Notes under the pieces: generated by a model
The model's database searches: none
What the model was told of the DNA's origin: nothing
Seen by the model: only the letters and a program-made list of their open reading frames with translations
Translations under genes and position numbers: made by a program
In this document: positions 57,135 through 64,000 of the stretch, piece after piece
Position numbering within the stretch: the first letter of the stretch is position 1
Layout of the letters: each line of letters opens with the position of its first letter
DNA from: 'Nostoc azollae' 0708
Lineage (GTDB): Bacteria > Cyanobacteriota > Cyanobacteriia > Cyanobacteriales > Nostocaceae
Assembly (NCBI RefSeq): GCF_000196515.1
Contig: NC_014248.1
Location: 5,026,001-5,090,000 of the forward strand
Length of the DNA stretch: 64,000 nucleotides
Direction of reading: 5' to 3'

Positions 57135-59570
57135 ATGCGTATTTCTTTAACCTGGCTGCGTGAACTAGTAGAAATAAAACTTAGTCCAGAAGAATTAGCC
57201 GAAACCTTGACAATAGCAGGGTTTGAAGTAGAAGATATTGAAGATCGCCGCACTTGGTCCAATGGCGTAATTGTGGGGAAAGTGCTTGAGCGTCAACCCC
57301 ATCCCAACGCTGATAAATTGAGCATCTGTCAAGTAGATATTGGTGCAGATGAGACTTTAAATATTGTTTGTGGTGCGGCTAATGTCCGTGCTGATATTTA
57401 TGTCCCAGTTGCCACCACAGGAACTTATTTACCAAAAATTGATTTAAAAATTAAACCCGCTAAACTTAGAGGTGTCCCTTCTAACGGGATGATCTGTTCC
57501 TTAAAAGAACTGGGTTTACCCACAGATTTAGACGGAATTCATATTTTTACCCAAGAAAATCTGTCTCTGGGTAGTGATGTTCGTCCATTGTTGGGTTTAG
57601 ATGATGTGATTTTAAATGTCACCGCGACAGCTAACCGTGCTGATGCTTTATCTATGGTGGGGATCGCCAGGGAAGTCGCAGCCTTGACTGGTGGTCAATT
57701 ATCTATTCCACAACTAGAAAACGTGACAATTGCCCAAAATACAGGAAATTTAACCGTAAAAATCCGTGAGACTCAAGCTTGTCCGGCTTACATCAGTACA
57801 GTTATTGAACAAATCAAAATCGCCCCATCTCCTGAGTGGTTACAACAACGTTTACGTTCCGCTGGAGTCAGACCAATTAATAATGTTGTAGACATTACCA
57901 ACTATGTTTTATTAGAATGGGGACAACCTCTCCACGCTTTTGACAAAGAGCGTTTACAATCTGTAGCTAGTAGTGAAAATTTAACCGTTGGTGTGCGCTT
58001 TGCTGATGCTGGAGAAACCTTAAAAACTTTAGATGGACAAACCCGCACTTTGTCAACCCAAAATTTGTTAATTACTGCTAATAACAAAGCAGTTGCTTTA
58101 GCAGGAGTAATGGGTGGAGAAGAAACACAAGTTCATGAAAGTACACAAAGTCTAATTTTAGAAGCAGCTTTATTTGATTCTGTCGCCATTCGTCGTTCTT
58201 CCCGCAGCCTGGGATTAAGAAGTGAAGCTTCTGGTAGATATGAAAGAGGCGTAAATCGAGCCGAATTAGAAATAGCTAATAACCGCGCTTTATCGTTAAT
58301 TAATGAATTAGCGTCAGGTGTGATTCTCCAACAAGAAATATTTGATACTCGTCCTGATCCCTCCACTTGGTCACATTCTATCTTACTGCGTTTAGATAGA
58401 GTCAATGAAGTGCTAGGTCCGATTCAATCAGAAGAAGAAACTGGAGAACTGGAAGTAGATGATGTAGAAAAAATCCTCACTGCGTTGGGATGTGAATTAT
58501 TGAAAGATGAGGAATGTACTTGGAAGGTGACAGTACCCCCTTATCGTTATCGTGATCTAGAACGAGAAATTGATTTAATTGAAGAAATTGCCCGTCTTTA
58601 TGGTTATGATAAATTCTGCGACACCTTACCGGATAAAGCAGAAGCTGGTTATTTATCTTTAGATCAAGAACTACTCCGCAAAATACGATCTTATTTACGG
58701 GCAGCAGGTTTGACGGAATTAATTCATTATTCTTTAGTCAAACCAGGAGAAGATAAACAGATAGTCCTTTCAAATCCTTTATTTGCCGAATATTCAGCAC
58801 TGCGAACTGATTTAATCGCTGGTTTAATTGACGCTTGTCAATATAATATAGAACAGGGAAATGGGATGCTGAATGGTTTTGAAATTGGGCGGATTTTCTG
58901 GCGAGAAGAAGAAGGTTTAGACGAAGCTGAAATGCTGGCTGGGATCATGGGTGGTGATTCTACCCTTGGTAAATGGTCACGTGATGGACGGGAACAAACC
59001 CTGACTTGGTTTGAAGCTAAAGGCATTTTAGAAAGTGTATTTCGTCAATTTAATTTGCAGGTAGAATTTCAACCAGAAAATCGAGATTCCCGTTTGCATC
59101 CAGGACGTACCGCCTCTTTATGGGTGCGGGGAATCAGATTGGGTACTTTTGGACAAGTTCACCCCCAATTGCGACGGGAAAAAAGTTTGCCCGAGGCCGT
59201 ATATGTGTTCCAATTAAGTTTAGATGTGCTCTTGAATACCCTGGATGATGATCAACTGTTAGTTCCTAAATTCCAGCCTTTTTCTACCTATCCAGCCAGT
59301 GATAGAGATATTGCCTTTTTCTCTCCTGTAAAAGTCACCGTTTCGGAAATTGAAAAGGTGATCACGAAAGCTGGTAAAGGGTTATTAGATTCTGTGGAAT
59401 TGTTTGATGAATATCGTGGTGAAAATGTGCCACCAGGACAAAGGAGTTTAGCTTTTCGGTTAATTTATCGTTCAATCGATCACACTCTCACCGATGCAGA
59501 AGTAGAAGCAGTGCATAATAAAGTTCGTGAAGCTTTAGTGGAGAAATTCGGAGTGAGTTTGAGAAGTTAA
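57135..59570 (+). CDS. pheT: Phenylalanine-tRNA ligase beta subunit
   Basis: 811 residues, full length. Start [20 protein letters not shown]. The tRNA-binding EMAP-like domain is at about 40-150 ([20 protein letters not shown]), then B3/B4 editing domain ([20 protein letters not shown]), B5 domain, catalytic-like core ([20 protein letters not shown]) and the C-terminal ferredoxin-fold anticodon-binding domain ([13 protein letters not shown]). It charges tRNA-Phe together with PheS, which is not in the window, as is usual in cyanobacteria where the two are unlinked. No damage seen. Confidence 0.95.
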   Translation: MRISLTWLRELVEIKLSPEELAETLTIAGFEVEDIEDRRTWSNGVIVGKVLERQPHPNADKLSICQVDIGADETLNIVCGAANVRADIYVPVATTGTYLPKIDLKIKPAKLRGVPSNGMICSLKELGLPTDLDGIHIFTQENLSLGSDVRPLLGLDDVILNVTATANRADALSMVGIAREVAALTGGQLSIPQLENVTIAQNTGNLTVKIRETQACPAYISTVIEQIKIAPSPEWLQQRLRSAGVRPINNVVDITNYVLLEWGQPLHAFDKERLQSVASSENLTVGVRFADAGETLKTLDGQTRTLSTQNLLITANNKAVALAGVMGGEETQVHESTQSLILEAALFDSVAIRRSSRSLGLRSEASGRYERGVNRAELEIANNRALSLINELASGVILQQEIFDTRPDPSTWSHSILLRLDRVNEVLGPIQSEEETGELEVDDVEKILTALGCELLKDEECTWKVTVPPYRYRDLEREIDLIEEIARLYGYDKFCDTLPDKAEAGYLSLDQELLRKIRSYLRAAGLTELIHYSLVKPGEDKQIVLSNPLFAEYSALRTDLIAGLIDACQYNIEQGNGMLNGFEIGRIFWREEEGLDEAEMLAGIMGGDSTLGKWSRDGREQTLTWFEAKGILESVFRQFNLQVEFQPENRDSRLHPGRTASLWVRGIRLGTFGQVHPQLRREKSLPEAVYVFQLSLDVLLNTLDDDQLLVPKFQPFSTYPASDRDIAFFSPVKVTVSEIEKVITKAGKGLLDSVELFDEYRGENVPPGQRSLAFRLIYRSIDHTLTDAEVEAVHNKVREALVEKFGVSLRS

Positions 59571-59601
59571 AATTTGGTAATTGGTGATGGTTTATTGGTG
59601 A

Positions 59602-59642
59602 GCCAGTGAAGTCTTGGGGGAAACCCCCAAGACTTCACTGGC
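59602..59642 (+). terminator. Perfect 19-bp hairpin after pheT
   Basis: The left arm 59602-59620 and the right arm 59624-59642 are exact complements around AAA. It lies 32 bp after the pheT stop. No T-run follows, so it may be a foldback repeat used as terminator. Very stable, with GGGGG/CCCCC at the tip. Confidence 0.65.
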
Positions 59643-59700
59643 GAACTCGAAGGGTGATTGATAAGAGTTTTTTATTAATTACTAATTCTCATTATCAAAA

Positions 59701-60236
59701 CTACTCAAAAACAGGAGACCAAATTTCAGGAATCGCCACTTCCCAACCAGGTAATAAATCAGGAAGTTTTAAAATATTACCATCTTTTAAAGTCACTGTT
59801 TAACCATTACAAGAAACTTCTACTCTTCTTGTTTTAGGATTAATTAAAATTCCCACTTTTGAAGGTAAATTAATAAAGTCTTGAATCTTTTTTCTGAGTT
59901 CATCTATAGAATCAGTTTTAGATTTTACTTCAACTACCAAGTCAGGAACTAATTCTGCATAATCTTCTGTTGATTGCTTAAGTCTATCAGCACGTACAAA
60001 AGTAACATCGAGCGCACGCAAATCAGAATTAGGTAATTTAAAACCTTAGAACCAACTACAGTGCCTAGTTTACGAGGCCTGACCCAGTTTCTTAACAAAG
60101 CTGCAAACTGAGTACCTACTTCTTCAGGTTCATAACCTGACGGACTCATAATAATGATGCTCCCACCTACTAATTCCATCCGATAGTCTGGATATGCTAT
60201 CTGTATTTCTTATAGTTCTTTCACGGTTAAAGACAT
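59701..60236 (-). pseudogene. Uma2-family (DUF820) endonuclease-like pseudogene
   Basis: Starts at ATG 60236 with MSLTVKEL followed by TAA at codon 9, then EIQIAYPDYRMELVGGSIII and MSPSGYEPEEVG. A frameshift near 60050 leads into GFKLPNSDLRALDVTFVRAD and VPDLVVEVKSKTDS, with the PD-(D/E)XK core V-x-E-V-K-S-K. A second in-frame TAA (59800-59802) follows VEVSCNG, after which the frame continues to KLPDLLPGWEVAIPEIW and TAG 59701-59703. All expected Uma2 parts are present, so only point lesions have killed it. Uma2 proteins are expanded in cyanobacteria; function unknown. Confidence 0.85.
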
Positions 60237-60306
60237 AATGCTTTTCTCCTGAAATACTACGGAAATACCTATTGGTTGTCTTATTCGATTATATCTTACT
60301 ACTAGA

Positions 60307-60365
60307 TGTTGCGGCTCGCAAACATAAATGCTCCGGCTTGCAAACAAGACAACTTGTCGCTCAAA
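60307..60365 (+). repeat. Left terminal inverted repeat of the transposon
   Basis: Begins TGTTGCGGCTCGCAAACAT. It differs from the reverse complement of 63418-63476 at 4 of 59 positions. A hairpin with AAAACC...GGTTTT arms follows just inside (about 60356-60405). Confidence 0.8.
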
Positions 60366-60457
60366 ACCTTTTGCAAATAAGCATCCTGTTTATTTGCAAA
60401 AGGTTTTGGAGTCATCTCAATAGTAAAAGAACTTGGGTAACATGGCGAAGAGACGAT

Positions 60458-61413
60458 TTATCCCTTGAGCAAGGTAAGCTTGTCTTTCACTTGCTCAAGG
60501 GCTACTTTAGGTATACCGAACCGTAGTTTGAATAGCTGGAGTTCCCTTTTTGATGATATGACTGAGATAATAAGCAACCTCCTCCAAAGTCCATCCGGCT
60601 TCACGCGCTCGGTGAGCAAAATCATGTTACAGATCATGAAAAGTTACATCATGGATAAGTTCCCACTGTCGAACATTTGCTTGTGCTTTAATGTTTTTCC
60701 ACCAGCGATGAATGCCCGCAACAGTTAGCCGCTCACTGCGCTGAGAAGTAAAAGTGTAAGAACTCTCAGGATCTCGTCCATCGTGATAAATATATTTATT
60801 CAAAGGTTGTTGGGCAGCATTAATTTAGATCAATATCTCCCGCCTTACCGCCCTTGTAACCAACGTGCAACCAAGCAACTTTGAGGCCAATATGGGTATG
60901 CTCCATCCTTAACCACGAAACATCACTCACGCGACAACCAGCCCAGTCGCAACAACCAGCCCAGTACCCCAGTGCACACACAGCGTGGCTACGTCGATGA
61001 CCATCTTCTTCGATCAGGTTCCGTAAAATATAACGTTCATCAGTACTCAATTATCTTGGAGCTAAAAGTGCTTGAGGTAGAATGTTTAAACCTCTGGTGG
61101 GATTACGAGGCAAAATCCCCTTCTCCTCAATCAGCCAACGAGCAAAACCACTGACAGCAGATTTAACCCGCGCCCTATGAGCAATGCTAGAACCTGACTG
61201 CTCCAGATAGGCAAGATAAATAATTTCCATCGCCGTTTTTGTCAACTCTTCGGGATAAAAATCTCCTCCATACCCAGGCCATTCTACAATCCAAAGCAGA
61301 AGTTGTCTGAGAACGCGGATATAAGCATCAAAAGTGCTATGCATTTTACCTCTTAGGAACTCCTCATACTCTACTAGTAGAGCTTCAGCCTCAGATAATA
61401 ACCGTGTATCCAC
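60458..61413 (-). pseudogene. Tyrosine recombinase/integrase pseudogene
   Basis: The N-terminal SAM-like domain (61413-61051) has FLRGKMHSTFDAYIRVLRQL and SAVSGFARWLIEEKGIL. After an in-frame TAA (61051-61053) the catalytic part reads ERYILRNLIEEDGHRRSHAV and AGCRVSDVSWLRMEH, with the first catalytic Arg. An 18-bp-offset duplication (60934-60947 and 60952-60965) inserts about six residues, and a frameshift follows. Then come GIHRWWKNIKAQANVRQWEL, IHDVTFHDL-stop-HDFAHRA (the HxLR Arg replaced by TAA) and IQTTVRYT with the likely nucleophile Tyr. It ends at TAA 60458-60460. It lies inside the transposon and opposes the transposase. Confidence 0.85.
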
Positions 61414-61575
61414 AGCACTAAACTTCCTTCAAAAATTTCTGTGGTGAGTTTTAGAGCCTCATTTGAAACTAATCTATCTCGAATTGTGATACTTTTTCAC
61501 CCAACTAGCAAGAGAAAGTAATTTCTGTGGTCAGTTTTCTGCTACAAAAGTAAATGAGGTAAACATACTTGGAGC

Positions 61576-62757
61576 ATGATCCGCAAGAAAATCCCATCAG
61601 AATCTTTAACCAACTTGCGCCATCGACTTGATATGTTACCAAGCCATTGCCGAGACCGTCCGCAGCTCATGGAAGAAACGGGAAATTTGTACGGCGTGTC
61701 AATAGATCCCCTATATCGCGCTTTGCGTAACTCATCCCGACCCAAATCCATCAACCGCTCAGATAGTGGCACACCTGGGAACTTGTCACAAGCAGATATA
61801 GAAACAAGCAGATATGGAAATGTACTGCAAAGTCATTGCAGCGACGAAAATTCGCACGTGCAACAAGAAAGGGCGGCACGTCTCCACGGCACGGGCAATT
61901 GAACTTTTAGAAGATTTCGGGATGAACACACCACAAGCTTTAATTCAACCACCCAAGGGCTTGTTAACCAAAGCTACTGTCAACCCTTATTTGAAAACAT
62001 GGGGCTATGACCATCTCACAATGACCCATCAACTACCTGCAGTAGGTTTTCAGGCAGAGTACAGCAATGAATGTTGGCATTTCGACCTTAGCCCGTCAGA
62101 TTTAAAAGACGTCAAACAACCCTTGTGGGTAGAATCGGCGGAAATCCGCTATTGATACTTTATAGTGTCGTCAATGACCGTAGTGGTGTGTGTTATCAGG
62201 AATATCATTGCGTCTATGGAGAGGATGTGACAGCAGCCTTGCGCCTCTTATTCAATGCCATGACAGCGAAACCCTCGGATGGATGCCCCTTCCAAGGGAT
62301 TCCTGAGATGATCTATACGGATAACGGACCAATTGCTAAAAGCCATGTATTTCAAAACGTGATGGAATGCTTGGGAATGAAACTTGCTACCCATATCCCT
62401 GCGGGTAAAGATGGTAGAAGAGTAACAGCTCGGTCCAAAGGTAAAGTTGAAAGACCGTTTCGGACAGTTAAAGAAGCCTACCAAACCCTTTACCACTTTC
62501 ACGAACCAGAAAATGAAGTTGAGGCTAACCTATGGTTACGCTAGTTTTTGCTAAATTATAACTACCAAGGACACCGTATAGAAGCGCACTCTCCCCTGGA
62601 GGATTCGTTGCAGAATCTGCCCAAAAGCGGAATCAGGCAGATGTGTAGTTGGGAGCGGTTTTGTACTTTTGCCCGCGAAGCGCAACGAAGGAAAGTGGAT
62701 GGCTCCGCTAGAGTATGGGTTGAGGGCATAGCCTATGAAGTAAACCCAGACTTGGCA
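61576..62757 (+). pseudogene. Mu/TniA (TnsB)-like DDE transposase pseudogene
   Basis: The N-terminal part (61576 on) has LTNLRHRLDMLPSHCRDRPQ and VSIDPLYRALRNSSRPKS. Frame changes occur near 61810 and near 62130. The rve-type core has HFDLSPSDLKDVK (first Asp), IYTDNGPIAKS (second Asp) and SKGKVERPFRTVKEAYQ (Glu). An in-frame TAG at 62545-62547 splits WLR from FLLNYNYQGHRIEAHSP. The C-terminal beta-barrel begins (ARVWVEGIAYEVNPDLASRW) and then fuses abruptly to the AAA gene, so its C-terminus is deleted. Confidence 0.85.
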
Positions 62758-63254
62758 TCTCGGTGGTGCTGGCTGGTCATCCCAAATTGAAAAATGATTT
62801 GCGCCGTCCGACTATGGAGGAAATTGGGTATCGAGCAACTCTGTTTTCCTTGGAAGGTATTCTTGGTAATCAGCGAGAATATATTGAATGGCTAGTATCG
62901 GAATATAGTATGTCTGATCCTCCCATAGGTGAAATATTGGAGGCAGAAGCTATTGAATTACTTGCCACGCGGCTATTGATACCACTACAAATTGAACAAT
63001 ATTATGACCCTAGCTTTGGAGGCTGCATACCGAGTCGCGGTTCAACCTGTTACTACGGCGATTTTGGAGTCCGTTCTGTCGAAGCCAATTGATGATTTGG
63101 AACCCACTCTCACAAGGCATGGCTATGAAGTGAGAGGCTTGGCGGAAGAAATGCTAAACCGGCTGAAATTAAATCACTGTTTCGTGGGCAACTTGATCCA
63201 ACTCGTGCGCGTGAATTACAGGAGCAAATGTTAGTTGCAGGACTACCACTTTAG
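62758..63254 (+). pseudogene. TniB/ExeA-like AAA+ ATPase, C-terminal remnant
   Basis: Begins abruptly with VLAGHPKLKNDLRRPTMEEI (sensor-1 region of ExeA/TniB ATPases). It then has GYRATLFSLEGILGNQREYI, and after a frameshift near 63000 LALEAAYRVAVQPVTTAILE, SVLSKPIDDLEPTLTRHGYE. Another frameshift leads into KSLFRGQLDPTRARELQEQM, LVAGLPL and TAG 63252-63254. Walker A and B are gone, with the deletion junction at about 62757. In Mu/Tn7-like elements this ATPase chooses targets and activates the transposase. Confidence 0.75.
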
Positions 63255-63281
63255 TCACAAGTTGTATTTGGTTCATTAAAT

Positions 63282-63356
63282 ATGGCAGAAGATCAATACT
63301 CGTATAGACAAGCATATCCACTGCAAGTGCAGGCAGTATTTATTATTTGCAATTAA
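63282..63356 (+). pseudogene. Possible start of a third transposon gene, cut by the right end
   Basis: ATG 63282 to TAA 63356 gives 24 residues beginning MAEDQYSYRQAYPLQVQ. It starts 27 bp after the ATPase stop, where related elements have a further gene, and runs into the end repeats. No family recognised; may be chance. Confidence 0.25.
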
Positions 63357-63422
63357 TTTGACCCGAACTGGTTGATTGCAAGCTGGTTACAATTATTTTG
63401 AGTCTGTTTACAATTAATTTGA
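63347..63422. repeat. Three 15-bp direct repeats inside the right transposon end
   Basis: TTGCAATTAATTTGA (63347-63361), TTACAATTATTTTGA (63387-63401) and TTACAATTAATTTGA (63408-63422) point the same way. Spaced repeats inside one end are typical transposase binding sites of Mu/Tn7-like elements. Confidence 0.7.
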
Positions 63423-63590
63423 GCCACAAATTGTCTTGTTTGCAAGCCGGAGCGTTTATGTTTGGGAGCCGCAACAGCTAGAAGCACTATTTTCAATTGT
63501 TTAGTTGCATATATATGTACGGTTGGAGGATTTTCCCCCAAAATATGCCATAACAGAAGCGAAGATACTACCAAACTTGGGTGTCTATAC

Positions 63591-64000
63591 ATGAAAAATT
63601 CTCAAATTCATTTTAGCGAACGCCATGCAGAAATTGATCTTTACCAACTCCAGAACCTATTTAATATCGCCGCTTTCTGGGCGAAGGGACGTAGTGTTGA
63701 GGATTTAAGCATAGCTATTGCTAATAGTGAACCAGTGGTTTCTGTTTGGGATAGAGAGCATTTAATTGGCTTTGCTAGAGCTAATTCTGATGGTATTTAT
63801 CGCGCCACAATTTGGGATGTAGTCATTCATCCAGAGTATCAAGGTAATGGACTGGGAATTAAATTAGTAGAAACCGTTTTGAGTCATCCACGAATGCAGG
63901 TAGAGCGAGTTTACCTGATGACTACTTACCAACATGCATTTTACAAAAAGATAGGTTTTCAAACTAATAGTACAACTACAATGGTGCTATACAATCAATC
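63591..64000 (+). CDS. GNAT family N-acetyltransferase (runs off window)
   Basis: 136 codons are visible from ATG 63591; no stop before 64000. The GNAT acetyl-CoA motif A is clear: IWDVVIHPEYQGNGLGIKLV (about 77-96), with the Q/R-x-x-G-x-G/A core as QGNGLG. Motif B follows with YLMTTYQHAFYKKIGF. The N-terminal HFSERHAEIDLYQLQNLFN and FAKG-like AAFWAKGRS segments are those of a common cyanobacterial GNAT type. Substrate unknown. It lies about 110 bp after the transposon, which does not interrupt it. Confidence 0.85.
   Translation, partial: MKNSQIHFSERHAEIDLYQLQNLFNIAAFWAKGRSVEDLSIAIANSEPVVSVWDREHLIGFARANSDGIYRATIWDVVIHPEYQGNGLGIKLVETVLSHPRMQVERVYLMTTYQHAFYKKIGFQTNSTTTMVLYNQ

Larger units (their letters stand above)
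60307..63477. mobile_element. Decayed transposon with TIRs, 5-bp target duplication, DDE + AAA + tyrosine recombinase genes
   Basis: The left end 60307-60365 and the right end 63418-63476 are inverted repeats of about 59 bp (4 mismatches), both starting TGTTGCGGCTC. CTAGA directly precedes the left end (60302-60306) and again follows the right end (63478-63482), with one extra G (63477). This fits a 5-bp target duplication, as made by Mu/Tn7/Tn5053-type elements. Inside are a broken DDE transposase and AAA ATPase (+) and a broken tyrosine recombinase (-). Three 15-bp direct repeats occupy the right end. Each of the genes has lesions. Confidence 0.8.

Noticed and set aside
60307-63477. CRISPR-associated (type V-K) transposon
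   Set aside because: TnsB/TnsC-like genes and end repeats prompted the idea, but there is no Cas12k, no TniQ and no repeat-spacer array in the element, and it has a tyrosine recombinase instead.

Overview
The window looks like the chromosome of a filamentous, heterocyst-forming cyanobacterium (Nostocales). Direct evidence is an AT-rich sequence with many HIP1 octamers (GCGATCGC), a tRNA-Leu(UAA) interrupted by a group I intron, ndhL, a HetZ-family gene, and an hmp-type chemotaxis cluster with hmpF, which in Nostoc controls hormogonium motility. The window also holds an unusual number of broken genes and insertion elements. Such erosion is known from host-restricted Nostocales, for example the Azolla cyanobiont 'Nostoc azollae'. 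That assignment is inference only.

Layout. 1-17 kb is an exopolysaccharide locus on the + strand: eight glycosyltransferases (four GT2-type, one cut by the window edge, and four GT4-type), a polysaccharide pyruvyl transferase, an RTX-type calcium-binding protein behind a palindromic promoter, a Wzy-like polymerase, a DUF218/YdcF protein and a Wzc-like polymerase/tyrosine autokinase that ends in a strong terminator. 17-24 kb holds small housekeeping genes (DUF4327, rbfA, DUF751), a Dam-type DNA methyltransferase with a restriction-nuclease remnant beside it, a damaged IS5-family element and the HetZ-family gene. 24-34.5 kb is mostly intact core genome: Sua5/YrdC, larC, two related lipoproteins, an LPG-synthase-like flippase, tRNA-Leu, ndhL, DUF3007, trpA, a Ser/Thr kinase and two conserved hypotheticals.

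34.5-37 kb is a decay zone: a short remnant, an M16 peptidase pseudogene with an internal deletion, and a degenerate IS630-family element. 37-52 kb contains prolyl oligopeptidase and the hmp-like operon on the minus strand (hmpA-like PATAN-REC pseudogene, hmpB CheY, hmpC CheW, hmpD MCP, hmpE hybrid CheA), with hmpF divergent. The hmpA-like gene keeps its full reading frame but carries three different in-frame stop codons. 52-60 kb has tilS, a YbjN-domain pseudogene, a permease remnant, a 36-residue membrane peptide, an SDR enzyme, pheT and an Uma2 pseudogene. 60.3-63.5 kb is a transposon bounded by about 59-bp terminal inverted repeats and an apparent 5-bp target duplication. It contains broken genes for a DDE transposase, a TniB/ExeA-like AAA+ ATPase and an oppositely oriented tyrosine recombinase. 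A GNAT acetyltransferase runs off the right edge.

How it fits together: the polysaccharide locus would make and export a pyruvylated slime or envelope polymer. The hmp system would control type IV pilus gliding and slime output. The decay pattern has two recurring signatures: nonsense codons at positions where C-to-T changes in Gln or Arg codons would explain them, and short tandem duplications of 4-18 bp inside broken genes. No CRISPR array or rRNA was seen.
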